A DNA stretch of 64,000 bases from positions 1,612,001 to 1,676,000 of the forward strand of contig NZ_CP011047.1 of NCBI RefSeq assembly GCF_000982825.1. Reading direction: 5' to 3'. Below the pieces are notes generated by a model. The model ran no database searches. It worked only from the letters and a program-made list of their open reading frames with translations, and was not told where the DNA came from. A program made the position numbers and the translations under genes. Shown piece by piece: positions 42,890-52,553 of this stretch (the first letter of the stretch is position 1; the number at the start of each line of letters is the position of its first letter). This DNA comes from Cronobacter sakazakii. Its GTDB lineage: Bacteria; Pseudomonadota; Gammaproteobacteria; Enterobacterales; Enterobacteriaceae.

Positions 42890-45028
42890 ATGAAATCGTT
42901 AAAAATTGCCGCCAGCCACGCCGTGGCTCCTCTGCTTTCAACCTCCCGCGACGTGGTGGGGCTCGATAGCACCGACTTCACCGACGTGGCCGCCGTGGTG
43001 CTTTCCGTGGCCGATACGCGCAGCGGTATTCTCGCGCTGCTTAAGCGCACCGGTTTTAACCTGCCGGTTTTTGTTTATCTTCAGAATGGCGAAAGCTGCG
43101 ACGCGCCGGTCAGCGGCACGCTCACGGGAACGTCGCAGGAGTTTCTGGCGCTTGAAAGCGCGGCGTTCGCGTATGAAGAGAGCCTGCTGCCGCCGTTTTT
43201 CGACACGCTGACGCAGTATGTAGAGATGCAAAACAGCACCTTCGCATGCCCCGGCCACCAGCACGGCGAGTTCTTTAAAAAGCATCCGGCGGGCCGGCAG
43301 TTTTACGATTTCTTCGGTGAGAACGTGTTTCGCGCCGATATGTGCAACGCCGACGTCAAACTGGGCGATTTGCTGATCCACGAAGGCTCCGCCAAACACG
43401 CGCAGAAATTTGCCGCGAAGGTCTTTCACGCCGATAAAACCTATTTTGTGCTCAACGGCACATCGGCGGCCAATAAGGTGGTGACCAACGCGCTGCTGAC
43501 ACAGGGCGATCTGGTGTTGTTCGATCGTAACAACCATAAATCGAACCATCACGGGGCGCTGATTCAGGCGGGCGCGACGCCGGTCTATCTTGAAGCGGCG
43601 CGTAACCCGTTTGGGTTTATCGGCGGGATCGACGAGCGCTGCTTCGACGAGGCGTATCTGCGTGAGCTGATTGCCGAAGTCGCGCCGTCACGCGCGCAGG
43701 AGGCGCGTCCGTTCCGCCTGGCGGTGATCCAGCTTGGCACCTACGACGGCACCGTCTATAACGCCCGTCAGGTGGTGGATAAAATCGGCCACCTGTGTGA
43801 TTACATCCTGTTTGATTCCGCGTGGGTCGGCTACGAACAGTTCATCCCGATGATGGCCGACTGCTCGCCGCTGCTGCTGGATCTCAATGAAAACGATCCG
43901 GGGATTTTCGTCACGCAGTCGGTGCATAAGCAGCAGGCCGGGTTCTCGCAGACCTCGCAGATCCACAAAAAAGATAACCATATCCGCGGCCAGGCGCGCT
44001 TTTGCCCGCACAAGCGGCTCAATAACGCCTTTATGCTGCACGCCTCCACCAGCCCGTTTTATCCGCTGTTCGCGGCGCTGGATGTGAACGCCAAAATCCA
44101 CGAAGGGGAGAGCGGCAAGCGGTTGTGGGCCGAGTGCGTGGAACTTGGAATCGAAGCGCGCAAAGCGATCATCGCCAACTGCCACATGATCAAGCCGTTT
44201 ATCCCGGATACGGTGGCGGGGCGGCCGTGGCAGGATCACCCGACGGACGCGATTGCCCGCGAGCGGCGCTTTTTCAGCTTTGAGCCGGGCGCGGCGTGGC
44301 ACGGTTTCGCCGGTTACGCGCGCGAGCAATATTTTGTCGATCCGTGCAAACTGCTGTTGACCACTCCCGGTATTGATGCCGAAACCGGCGAGTACAGCGA
44401 TTTTGGCGTCCCGGCGGCAATCCTCGCCAATTACCTGCGAGAAAACGGCATCGTGCCGGAAAAAGCGGATCTTAACTCGATCCTGTTTTTGCTCACTCCC
44501 GCCGAGAGCGCGCAGAAGATGGCGCACCTGGTCGCGATGCTGGCGCGCTTCGAGCAACATATTGAAGACGACACGCCGCTTGCTGACGTGCTGCCGACGA
44601 TCTGCCAGAAATATCCGGTGCGTTACAAAGGCTACACGCTGCGCCAGCTTTGTCAGGAGATGCATAACCTGTACGTGAGTTTCGACGTGAAGGCGTTGCA
44701 GCGGGCGATGTTCCGTAAAGCCGAGCTGCCGCAGGTGGTGATGAATCCGCAGCAGGCGAATGTGGAGTATATTCGCGGCAACGTGGAGCTGGTGCGTCTG
44801 AGCGAGGCCGAAGGGCGCGTGGCGGCGGAAGGCGCGCTGCCGTATCCGCCGGGCGTGTTGTGCGTGGTGCCCGGCGAGGTGTGGGGCGGCGCGGCGCTGC
44901 GTTATTTCCTGGCGCTGGAAGAGGGCGTGAACCTGTTGCCGGGCTTTTCGCCTGAGTTGCAGGGCGTTTACAGCCAGACCGACCCGGACGGCATTAAGCG
45001 GTTGTACGGGTATATGTTGCGCGAATAA
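42890..45028 (+). CDS. speC: ornithine decarboxylase, constitutive
   Basis: 712 residues, PLP enzyme making putrescine from ornithine. The start at 42890 (MKSLKIAAS) fits the E. coli SpeC N terminus. PLP-binding lysine in SVHKQQAGFSQTSQ and the core WVGYEQFIPMM and LLTTPGIDAETGEYSDFGVP match. It is the biosynthetic form in the yqgA neighbourhood. An array of REP-like repeats follows. Confidence 0.96.
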   Translation: MKSLKIAASHAVAPLLSTSRDVVGLDSTDFTDVAAVVLSVADTRSGILALLKRTGFNLPVFVYLQNGESCDAPVSGTLTGTSQEFLALESAAFAYEESLLPPFFDTLTQYVEMQNSTFACPGHQHGEFFKKHPAGRQFYDFFGENVFRADMCNADVKLGDLLIHEGSAKHAQKFAAKVFHADKTYFVLNGTSAANKVVTNALLTQGDLVLFDRNNHKSNHHGALIQAGATPVYLEAARNPFGFIGGIDERCFDEAYLRELIAEVAPSRAQEARPFRLAVIQLGTYDGTVYNARQVVDKIGHLCDYILFDSAWVGYEQFIPMMADCSPLLLDLNENDPGIFVTQSVHKQQAGFSQTSQIHKKDNHIRGQARFCPHKRLNNAFMLHASTSPFYPLFAALDVNAKIHEGESGKRLWAECVELGIEARKAIIANCHMIKPFIPDTVAGRPWQDHPTDAIARERRFFSFEPGAAWHGFAGYAREQYFVDPCKLLLTTPGIDAETGEYSDFGVPAAILANYLRENGIVPEKADLNSILFLLTPAESAQKMAHLVAMLARFEQHIEDDTPLADVLPTICQKYPVRYKGYTLRQLCQEMHNLYVSFDVKALQRAMFRKAELPQVVMNPQQANVEYIRGNVELVRLSEAEGRVAAEGALPYPPGVLCVVPGEVWGGAALRYFLALEEGVNLLPGFSPELQGVYSQTDPDGIKRLYGYMLRE

Positions 45029-45060
45029 GGCGTTATCGGGCGGGTGTTGGATGTGACGCT

Positions 45061-45373
45061 GGCGGGTGCGCTGCGCTTACCCGCCCTACATAATTTCAGC
45101 GCCTTATGTGTCATTGGTGATGGCGGGGCGTGAATGGTGGGTGCGCTTCGCTTACCCACCCTACGAGAATGCCATCATTTTTATCGTGTAGGGCGGGTAA
45201 GCAACGCGCACCCGCCGTACAGTCAGAGCATCACTTTCCGTAGGGCGGGTAAGCAACGCGCACCCGCCGTACAGCCAGAGCATCGTTTTTCGTAGGGCGG
45301 GTAAGCAACGCGCACCCGCCGTACAGCCAGAGCATCGTTTTCCGTAGGGCGGGTAAGCAACGCGCACCCGCCG
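45061..45373. repeat. REP-like palindromic repeat array with 52-bp period
   Basis: Two copies in one orientation (45061-45090, 45136-45165), then four in the other (from 45188, 45240, 45292 and 45344), the last four spaced exactly 52 bp with a shared 20-bp linker. Each unit is an imperfect hairpin GTAGGGCGGGTAAGC...CGCACCCGCC. It lies between the convergent ends of speC and citB. Confidence 0.88.
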
Positions 45374-45395
45374 TAAAATCACATCCACCGTAACA

Positions 45396-46094
45396 TCACG
45401 CTTCTCCTTCCGCCCGACGGTACAACCGCCGCGGATGGCCAATCTTCCCGTACAGCATCTCCACCGTCAGAAACCCACTCTCCACGCAGTGCTCCAGATA
45501 CCGCCGCGTGGTGGTTTTACTCAAACCCGTCGCGCTCACCACATCATCGACTGAAAAAATCTGCTCGCGGCTCTCCACAAACAGCCGCTGCACCAGCGTC
45601 AGCGTATTCTCCTCAATCCCCTTTGCGCCGGAGTCTGGCCGGAAGCTGCGCGCCTGCAACTGATACAACGAATCCACGTTCTGTTGATCGACAATTTTCC
45701 ACACCCGCTGCTGCTCGCGAAACTGCACAAAGCGTTCCAGCGAATGGCTGAGGCGCTTCCACGACACCGGCTTTAACAGATAATCGAACGCGCCGTTGCG
45801 GATCGCCTGGCTACAGGTGTCCATATCGCTCGCGGCGGTAATAAAAATCACTGAGCAGGCGCTGTTCTTCAGCGTCAGGCTCTCCGTCAGCGTAATCCCT
45901 TTGCCGTCCGGCAGATAATTGTCCAGCAGCACCAGATGCGGGCGCTTCTCGCGGATCTGCCGCTCGGCGTCGGCGAGCGTCGCCACCATGCCCACCAGCC
46001 GCAAATGCGGGTGCTGCTTTACCATTTCGGCATGCAGCGCCGCCAGCTGGTTTTCATCTTCCACAATCAGTACGTCGGTCATCTCAGGTGGCAT
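45396..46094 (-). CDS. citB: citrate two-component response regulator CitB
   Basis: 232 residues with a receiver domain (acceptor D in LVLLDNYLPDG; conserved VEDE at the N terminus) and a C-terminal helix-turn-helix (SATGLSKTTTRRYLEHCVESGFL), as in Klebsiella CitB and E. coli DpiA/DcuR. Either ATG 46094 (overlapping citA) or 46082 could start it. It is coupled with citA and should activate the divergent citrate operon. Confidence 0.93.
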   Translation of the reverse strand: MPPEMTDVLIVEDENQLAALHAEMVKQHPHLRLVGMVATLADAERQIREKRPHLVLLDNYLPDGKGITLTESLTLKNSACSVIFITAASDMDTCSQAIRNGAFDYLLKPVSWKRLSHSLERFVQFREQQRVWKIVDQQNVDSLYQLQARSFRPDSGAKGIEENTLTLVQRLFVESREQIFSVDDVVSATGLSKTTTRRYLEHCVESGFLTVEMLYGKIGHPRRLYRRAEGEA

Positions 46095-47718
46095 AGTCAG
46101 GTTCTCCCTGCGGTTGGGCCGGACGAACGTCGGGCGCGTCAGGAATAAAAAGTGAGAAAATCGTGCCGCGCGGCGTATTGGCGGACACTTCCAGCGTGCC
46201 GCCTGCGAGCTTCACATAGCTGGCGATAAGATGCAGGCCGATACCGTGATCGCCGCGGCGTTTGGTGGTAAAACCCGGCTCGAAGATCCTGTCGCGAAGC
46301 GCGGGCGCGATCCCGACACCGCGATCCGCCACTTCAATGATCAGCTCCCGCTCATTCAGGCGGATCAACACCTCGACCGGATCGTGCGGCCCTTCGGCGC
46401 GCTGGGTGGCTTCAATAGCGTTATCCAGCAGATTGCCGATAACCGAAATCAGCTCCGGCTCGCCAAGCCCGCGGAACGCGCGCGCCATCTCGCAGGCCGG
46501 ATCGAACGTCAGCGTCACGCCTTTCTCGCGCGCTCTGGCGCATTTGCCGATAAGCAGCCCGCATAACGTGGGGGAGTGAAAGCGCCGGGAGATAAAATCG
46601 AGCAGCTCCTGGGTGTGCTCGGTCTGGGCCTGAATATAGCTCAGCGCCTGGTCGTAGTGGCCCAGATGCAGCAGCCCGGCGAGCGTCGACATCCGGTTTA
46701 ACTGCTCGTGACGCAGAATGCGCAGGTTATCCGCGTAGCGCTTCACCTGGCTTAGCTGCACGCTCAGGCTGTCGATATCCTTGCGATCGCGAAAGGTAAT
46801 CACCCAGCCCTGAAGCTCGCCTTCCAGCAGAATGCGCACCCGGCTTGCGATCACCGTCAGATGGTTAAATACGCAAATCTCATCATGCGTGTCGTTCTCC
46901 AGCATCACCTGCGGGGAGAAAAAAGAGACCGGGTTAATCACCGCCTCCAGCGGCTGGCCGCGCAGCGAACGCGACGACATGTTCAGCCCCAGCAGCCGTT
47001 TGGCGGCGCGGTTGATCACCGCGATGCGCGAATGCTCGTCGATGGCGATAACGCCTTCGTAGATGGACTCCATCAGCGCCTTTTGCTGGCGCACGAGAAG
47101 CCCGATTTCCCGCGGCTCCAGAAAAAACATCTGTTTTTTAATACTGCGGGTGAAAAACCACGAAAAGATAAACAGCGCCAGCAGCAATAACACCGCGCCA
47201 ATCAGGATATTGACCACTTTGCCGAGCGTAATGGTGTCGAGATAGCTGGTCAGATAGCCGACCGAGACAATGCCGATGACGCGGCCCTGATCGTCAAAAA
47301 TCGGCGCTTTGCTGCGCAGAGAGACCCCAAGCCCGCCCCGGCGAATGCTGGTAATGGTTTTTCCTTCTAACACATCCTGATTATCGCCACCGATAAGCGG
47401 AGTGCCGATGCGGTCATGAAAAACGGAATGAAACAGGTGCAGACCTTTCTCATCGCCAATAACCATAAAACTGGCGTCGCTGTGGCGCGCCATGCCTGTC
47501 ATAAAGGTGTTAATCGCCGAAATATTACGTTGTCTGACCGCTTCACGTAATGACGGAATGAGCGAAATCTCTTCCGCCTGTATTCTCGCGCGACTGCTCA
47601 TCTCCTGATAAAGCTGGCGGCTGATATCGAGATAATAATAAACGCCGAGCGCCGTAAACAATACGGAGAAGAATATGATGAGATGAATAAATAACTTTAT
47701 GCGAAAGGAAAATTTCAT
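46084..47718 (-). CDS. citA: citrate sensor histidine kinase CitA
   Basis: 544 residues. Two membrane helices flank a periplasmic PAS-like sensor domain (about 40-175), followed by a cytoplasmic PAS domain and a kinase core with the phosphorylated H in LRILRHEQLNRMS, N box in NLLDNAIEATQ and G boxes DRGVGIAP and GDHGIGLHL. This is the CitA/DcuS type. It diverges from the transporter gene and with CitB forms the citrate sensing pair. Confidence 0.94.
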   Translation of the reverse strand: MKFSFRIKLFIHLIIFFSVLFTALGVYYYLDISRQLYQEMSSRARIQAEEISLIPSLREAVRQRNISAINTFMTGMARHSDASFMVIGDEKGLHLFHSVFHDRIGTPLIGGDNQDVLEGKTITSIRRGGLGVSLRSKAPIFDDQGRVIGIVSVGYLTSYLDTITLGKVVNILIGAVLLLLALFIFSWFFTRSIKKQMFFLEPREIGLLVRQQKALMESIYEGVIAIDEHSRIAVINRAAKRLLGLNMSSRSLRGQPLEAVINPVSFFSPQVMLENDTHDEICVFNHLTVIASRVRILLEGELQGWVITFRDRKDIDSLSVQLSQVKRYADNLRILRHEQLNRMSTLAGLLHLGHYDQALSYIQAQTEHTQELLDFISRRFHSPTLCGLLIGKCARAREKGVTLTFDPACEMARAFRGLGEPELISVIGNLLDNAIEATQRAEGPHDPVEVLIRLNERELIIEVADRGVGIAPALRDRIFEPGFTTKRRGDHGIGLHLIASYVKLAGGTLEVSANTPRGTIFSLFIPDAPDVRPAQPQGEPDYAT

Positions 47719-47798
47719 CGTTCACTGGCGCGCCGGAATACAAACAATAGAGAACTGTACCATTTTTTCAGGCGCTTACCGGAACAGTGCCTGAAACT

Positions 47799-47814
47799 TG
47801 TGATCCCCGGCACA
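47799..47814. promoter_or_regulatory. CRP-like site in the citA-transporter gap
   Basis: TGTGATCCCCGGCACA matches TGTGA-N6-TCACA at nine of ten positions. The 337-bp gap (47719-48055) also has AT-rich tracts where CitB could bind. Klebsiella cit promoters use CRP and CitB, so catabolite control is likely here too. Confidence 0.6.
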
Positions 47815-48055
47815 GGGCGTGGCGCGCGGCGGTAACTGTTTACCCGCGTTACGTTTTTACGCCAAAAACGGTGCTTACTGAATAAACGCCATAAAAACCA
47901 CGCCCGTAAATTGAGCGCTGATCACATCGCGTTAATTAAAACCATAAACACCATAGGTGCCATTAAATTACCGCTGCCGATTCGGCCTTCCTCACAAATT
48001 GTAAGGGTAACCTCTTTTACGCTTGTCGGGAAATATAACTACGGAGCTTAATAAA

Positions 48056-49420
48056 ATGAGCACAACCGATGATTCTTACGTTGTACCCCACACATCGTCT
48101 GCTACGAAGCAAATATCTCTGAAAGAAAAGTGGTGGCATATCATGGATACCTGGAAAATCGGGATTATTCCATTGCCGCTGTTTCTGCTCTCCGGCGCGC
48201 TTATCGCCATTGACTGCCTCGGCGGCAAACTGCCGAGCGATATTGTGGTGATGGTCGCGACACTTGCCTTCTTCGGTTTCGCCTGCGGCGAGTTCGGCAA
48301 GCGCCTGCCGGTGGTCGGCAAAATGGGCGCGGCGGCGATTTGCGCCACTTTCATCCCTTCCGCGCTGGTCTATTACGGCTGGCTGCCGGATGAGGTCGTG
48401 GAATCCACCACCAAATTCTATAAGTCCACCAACATTCTCTATCTTTACATCTGCTGCATTATCGTCGGCAGCATCATGAGCATGAACCGCACCACGCTGA
48501 TTCAGGGCTTTCTGCGTATTTTCTTCCCGATGCTGTGCGGCGAAATCGTCGGCATGCTGGTGGGGATGGGCGTCGGCATCGCGCTGGGTATGGAGCCGTT
48601 CCAGATCTTCTTCTTCCTGATCCTGCCTATCATGGCGGGCGGCGTGGGCGAAGGGGCGATCCCGCTTTCTATCGGCTACGCGACGCTGCTGCATATGGAC
48701 CAGGGCGTGGCGCTGGGCCGCGTGCTGCCTATCGTGATGCTCGGCAGCCTCACCGCGATTATTATCGCTGGTTGCCTTAACCAGCTCGGCAAACGCTATC
48801 CGCACCTGACCGGCGAAGGCGAGCTGATGCCGGATCGCGGCGATAAACCGCAGGCCCAGACGCTGAACACCGCGTTCAGCGGCAAGGCTGATGTCACCAC
48901 CATTGCCTCCGGCGCGCTGCTGGCGGTGCTGCTCTATATGCTCGGTATGCTCGGCCATAAGCTGATTGGCCTGCCCGCGCCGGTTGGCATGCTGTTTATC
49001 GCGGTCTTTATCAAGCTGGTGCACGGCGTTTCTCCTCGCCTGCTGGAAGGCTCGCAGGTGGTTTATAAATTCTTCCAGACTTCCGTGACCTACCCGATTC
49101 TTTTCGCCGTCGGCGTGGCGATCACCCCGTGGGAAGAGCTGATGCACGCCTTTACGCTCAACAACCTGCTGGTGATTGTCAGCACCGTGTCGGCGCTGGT
49201 GGCGACGGGCTTTTTCGTCGGCAAGAAAATCGGTATGCACCCGATTGATGTGGCCATCGTCTCCTGCTGCCAGAGCGGGCAGGGCGGCACCGGCGACGTC
49301 GCCATTCTCACCGCGGGCAACCGCATGACCTTAATGCCTTTCGCTCAGATTGCCACCCGCATTGGCGGCGCGATTAACGTCTCGCTCGCGCTGCTGGTAC
49401 TGGGCAATTTCCTTGTTTAA
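48056..49420 (+). CDS. 2-hydroxycarboxylate transporter (2HCT) family citrate carrier
   Basis: 454 residues with about eleven membrane helices and the two re-entrant GGxG motifs of the family: MAGGVGEGAIPL and GQGGTGDVAIL. CitS, CimH and CitP belong here. The ATG at 48056 is chosen after CGGAG at 48041-48045. As first gene of the citrate lyase operon it is most likely the citrate uptake carrier; whether it is a Na+ symporter like CitS or an exchanger like CitP cannot be told. Confidence 0.9.
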   Translation: MSTTDDSYVVPHTSSATKQISLKEKWWHIMDTWKIGIIPLPLFLLSGALIAIDCLGGKLPSDIVVMVATLAFFGFACGEFGKRLPVVGKMGAAAICATFIPSALVYYGWLPDEVVESTTKFYKSTNILYLYICCIIVGSIMSMNRTTLIQGFLRIFFPMLCGEIVGMLVGMGVGIALGMEPFQIFFFLILPIMAGGVGEGAIPLSIGYATLLHMDQGVALGRVLPIVMLGSLTAIIIAGCLNQLGKRYPHLTGEGELMPDRGDKPQAQTLNTAFSGKADVTTIASGALLAVLLYMLGMLGHKLIGLPAPVGMLFIAVFIKLVHGVSPRLLEGSQVVYKFFQTSVTYPILFAVGVAITPWEELMHAFTLNNLLVIVSTVSALVATGFFVGKKIGMHPIDVAIVSCCQSGQGGTGDVAILTAGNRMTLMPFAQIATRIGGAINVSLALLVLGNFLV

Positions 49421-49438
49421 TCGTCAGGATACGTTGTT

Positions 49439-50302
49439 ATGAAACTTGCGAGTTATCTCCATCAGGGCCGCCGCAGTTACGGCATCGTCACGGATAACGG
49501 CGTGGTGGATCTCGGCGCCCGTCTCGGGGCGCACTACGCGGATCTCAAAACGCTGCTGGCGCGGGACGCGCTGGAACAGGCGCGCTGCCATGCGCAGGCG
49601 CCCGCTGATTTTGCAATTAGCGATGTGACATTTTTGCCGGTTATCGAGCAGCCGGAGAAGATCCTCTGCGTGGGCATGAACTACGCCGAGAAACGCAAAG
49701 AGTTCGACCAGCACAACCCGGCGCCGACGCTGTTTGTCCGCTTCCCGGATTCGCAGACTGGCCATAACGCGCCGGTGCTCAAACCGCGCCACTCCAGCGA
49801 GTTTGATTACGAAGGCGAGCTTGCGGTGATCATCGGGCGCGGCGGCGAGAACATCGCCCGCGAGGCGGCGCTCTCGCACGTGGCGGGCTACAGCTGCTAC
49901 ATGGACGGCTCGGCGCGCGACTGGCAGCACACCTGGTTTACGGCGGGCAAAAACTGGCGGCAGACCGGCGCGTTCGGCCCATGGATGACCACCGCCGATG
50001 AGATCCCCGATCCGCACCAGCTCGCCATCCGCACCTGGCTTAACGGCCGCATGGTGCAGGACGACAACACCCGCAGCATGATCCACGGCGTTGCGGAGCT
50101 TATCGAGTACATCAGCACCTTCACTCGCTTAAACGCGGGCGATGTGATCATCACCGGATCGCCGGGCGGCGTTGGCAAAAAACGCACGCCGCCGCTGTTT
50201 ATGAAGCCGGGCGACAAAATCGAGGTGGAGATCGAGCGGATCGGCCATCTGTGCAATGTGATCGCCGAAGCGCCCGTCGCGCAACCGGCACCCGCCCACT
50301 AA
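49439..50302 (+). CDS. fumarylacetoacetate hydrolase (FAH) family protein
   Basis: 287 residues with an FAH-fold catalytic domain: EKILCVGMNYAEK, the metal ligand segment FDYEGELAVIIG, CYMDGSARDWQ and the ITGSPGGVG C-terminal motif. It sits between the carrier and citC, 18 nt after the carrier, so it is part of the operon. FAH-family proteins of the FAHD1 type decarboxylate oxaloacetate, which is the product of citrate lyase. No oadGAB is present here, so a replacement decarboxylase is a plausible role (inference). Ribosome site is weak. Confidence 0.85.
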   Translation: MKLASYLHQGRRSYGIVTDNGVVDLGARLGAHYADLKTLLARDALEQARCHAQAPADFAISDVTFLPVIEQPEKILCVGMNYAEKRKEFDQHNPAPTLFVRFPDSQTGHNAPVLKPRHSSEFDYEGELAVIIGRGGENIAREAALSHVAGYSCYMDGSARDWQHTWFTAGKNWRQTGAFGPWMTTADEIPDPHQLAIRTWLNGRMVQDDNTRSMIHGVAELIEYISTFTRLNAGDVIITGSPGGVGKKRTPPLFMKPGDKIEVEIERIGHLCNVIAEAPVAQPAPAH

Positions 50303-50319
50303 AGAGACCGGACGGACGT

Positions 50320-51351
50320 ATGAGCAATCTGGAACTCATCACCGTGGCGCTTGCCCGCCAGCCGCAGGAGAAAGCCCGCGTCGCGGCGTTTCTCGCCAGC
50401 CATCAGTTAGGCATGGATGAAGACGTCACGCATGTCGTCATCGCCGTCGCGCAGGGTGAGATCGCAGGCTGCGCCGGGCTTGCGGGCAATGTGATTAAAG
50501 GCGTGGCGGTGGATGAGCGCTGGCGCGGCGAAAACCTCAGCGCGCGTCTGCTGGTGGAGGTGGAAAACCTGGCGATGAGCCTCGGCCACTTTCACCTGTT
50601 CCTCTCCACGCGTCCGTATAACCTGGAGCGTTTTCGCCGCTGCGGCTTCTGGCCGCTCGCGCAGTGCGACGACATCGCGGCGCTTCTTGAAAACACGCCC
50701 TCCGGCATCCGCCGTTACTGCCAGCAGCTTGGCAGGCTGAAACACCCCGGCAAGCGTATCGGCGCGGTGGTGATGAACGCCAATCCGTTTACGCTCGGCC
50801 ACCGCTTTCTCGCCGAACAGGCGGCGAGTGAGAGCGACTGGCTGCATCTTTTTGTGGTGCGTGAAGAGGCGTCGTTTTTCCCTTACCGCGAACGGCTTGC
50901 GATGGTGCGGGCGGGCGTCGCGCATCTGCCGAACGTCACGGTGCATGAGGGCTCGTCGTATCTCATCTCTCGCGCCACCTTTCCGGGTTATTTCCTCAAG
51001 GAGCGCGGGCTGGTGGATAAAGCCTGGAGCGGGCTGGATTTGCAGATTTTCCGCCGCTATATCGCGCCGGCGCTTGGCATTAACCAGCGCTTTGTCGGCA
51101 GCGAGCCGTTCTGCCCGGTGACACGCGCCTACAACCAGGCGATGCACGCGTGGCTTGAGCGCGCGCCACTTAACACGCCGTCGGTCAGCGTTATCGAAAT
51201 TCCACGTCTCAGCCACGCCGAAGGCGAGGCGATTTCCGCCTCCGAAGTGCGCCGCCTGCTGCGCGCGCAGCGTTTTTCTTCGATTCGCGAACGGGTGCCG
51301 GAGAGCACTTTCGCCCTTCTCGCGCAACGCTATCGCGCTGAAGTGGCCTGA
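50320..51351 (+). CDS. citC: [citrate (pro-3S)-lyase] ligase
   Basis: 343 residues. The N-terminal third resembles a GNAT acetyltransferase (about 1-125), and the rest is a nucleotidyltransferase-type domain with the T/HxGH-like TLGHRFLAEQA motif. It acetylates the CitD prosthetic group and so activates citrate lyase. The ATG at 50320 follows the FAH stop by 17 nt; an upstream frame from 50251 is rejected. Confidence 0.94.
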   Translation: MSNLELITVALARQPQEKARVAAFLASHQLGMDEDVTHVVIAVAQGEIAGCAGLAGNVIKGVAVDERWRGENLSARLLVEVENLAMSLGHFHLFLSTRPYNLERFRRCGFWPLAQCDDIAALLENTPSGIRRYCQQLGRLKHPGKRIGAVVMNANPFTLGHRFLAEQAASESDWLHLFVVREEASFFPYRERLAMVRAGVAHLPNVTVHEGSSYLISRATFPGYFLKERGLVDKAWSGLDLQIFRRYIAPALGINQRFVGSEPFCPVTRAYNQAMHAWLERAPLNTPSVSVIEIPRLSHAEGEAISASEVRRLLRAQRFSSIRERVPESTFALLAQRYRAEVA

Positions 51352-51377
51352 ATTCTTATCTGACAGGACAAACCGTA

Positions 51378-51671
51378 ATGAAGATAGTTAAAGAGGCGCT
51401 GGCGGGGACCGCCGAGTCCAGCGACCTGATGGTGAAAATCGCCCCGGCGGCGGGCGAGCTGGAGATTGAAATCTACAGCGATGTGATAAAGCAGTTCGGC
51501 GATCAGATCCACCGCGTGGTGAAAGAGACGCTCGCGGCGATGGAGGTGTACGAAGGGCTGGTGATTATCGAAGATAAAGGCGCGCTGGATTGCGTTATCC
51601 GCGCCCGGCTGCAAAGCGCCGTACTGCGCGCCTGCGAGGCGCAGCCGCTGCGCTGGGAGGCGCTCAAATGA
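51378..51671 (+). CDS. citD: citrate lyase acyl carrier protein (gamma subunit)
   Basis: 97 residues. S14 in [13 protein letters not shown] is the site of the phosphoribosyl dephospho-CoA prosthetic group, as in Klebsiella CitD. It overlaps citE by 4 nt (ATGA). Confidence 0.95.
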   Translation: MKIVKEALAGTAESSDLMVKIAPAAGELEIEIYSDVIKQFGDQIHRVVKETLAAMEVYEGLVIIEDKGALDCVIRARLQSAVLRACEAQPLRWEALK

Positions 51672-52543
51672 GCAAACTTCGCCGCAGCATGCTGTTTTTA
51701 CCCGGCGCGAACGCCGCCATGCTCTCCACCGCGTTTATCTACCGGCCTGATTCCATCATGTTCGATCTCGAAGACGCCGTGGCGCTACGTGAGAAAGACA
51801 CCGCGCGCCTGCTGGTTTTCCACGCCCTGCAACACCCGATGTACCGGGATATCGAAACCGTGGTGCGTATTAACCCGCTCAGCACGCCGTTCGGCTTGCC
51901 CGATCTCGACGCGGCGGTGCGCGCAGGGGTCGATGTGATCCGCCTGCCGAAAACCGACTCGCCGGAGGATATCGACGAGCTGGAAGGCCATCTGGCGCGC
52001 ATTGAGCGCGAGTGCGGCCGCGAGCCCGGCTCGACGCGCATTATGGCGGCGATTGAATCGGCGGTGGGCGTTATTAACGCTGTGGCGATCGCCCGCAGTT
52101 CGCCGCGGCTTATCGGCATTGCGCTCGCGGCGTTCGATTACGTGATGGATATGCAGACCGAGCGCGGCGACGGCACCGAACTCTTCTACGCCCGCTGCGC
52201 GGTGCTGCACGCGGCGCGCGCCGCCGGCATCGACGCATTCGACGTGGTGTGGTCAGACGTCAACGACGAAGCGGGCTTTTTAAAAGAGGTCGACCTGATT
52301 CGCAAGATGGGCTTTAACGGCAAATCGCTGATTAACCCGCGCCAGATAGATCTGCTGCACAACGCCTACGCGCCGACACAAGACGAAGTGGATTACGCCC
52401 GCCGCGTGATTGCCGCCGCCGAAGAGGGTGAGCGCAACGGGCTCGGCGTGGTGTCGCTCAACGGCAAGATGATTGACGCGCCGATTATCAACCATGCGCA
52501 GGTGGTGCTGGAACGCGCTGCCGCCTCCGGCGTGCGCCGTTAA
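51668..52543 (+). CDS. citE: citrate lyase beta subunit
   Basis: 291 residues of the HpcH/HpaI/citrate lyase beta fold, cleaving citryl-thioester to acetyl-thioester and oxaloacetate. [12 protein letters not shown], the metal/substrate site FDLEDAV and the AAIESAVGV segment match CitE. ATGA overlap with citD sets the start; the 51590 frame is an extension. Confidence 0.95.
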   Translation: MSKLRRSMLFLPGANAAMLSTAFIYRPDSIMFDLEDAVALREKDTARLLVFHALQHPMYRDIETVVRINPLSTPFGLPDLDAAVRAGVDVIRLPKTDSPEDIDELEGHLARIERECGREPGSTRIMAAIESAVGVINAVAIARSSPRLIGIALAAFDYVMDMQTERGDGTELFYARCAVLHAARAAGIDAFDVVWSDVNDEAGFLKEVDLIRKMGFNGKSLINPRQIDLLHNAYAPTQDEVDYARRVIAAAEEGERNGLGVVSLNGKMIDAPIINHAQVVLERAAASGVRR

Positions 52544-52553
52544 GGAGAGAACC

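Noticed and set aside
45188..45373. Possible CRISPR array (52-bp period)
   Set aside because: The whole unit, including the spacer-like part, is repeated; units are palindromes of a family seen elsewhere in intergenic gaps, and no cas genes are near.
47900..47925. Second CRP site (TCACA half) upstream of the citrate carrier
   Set aside because: Only one half matches; the other half fits at one of five positions.
48017..49240. 407-codon open frame opposite the citrate carrier
   Set aside because: Antisense shadow; His/Arg/Gln-rich sequence typical of reverse-strand translation of high-GC genes.
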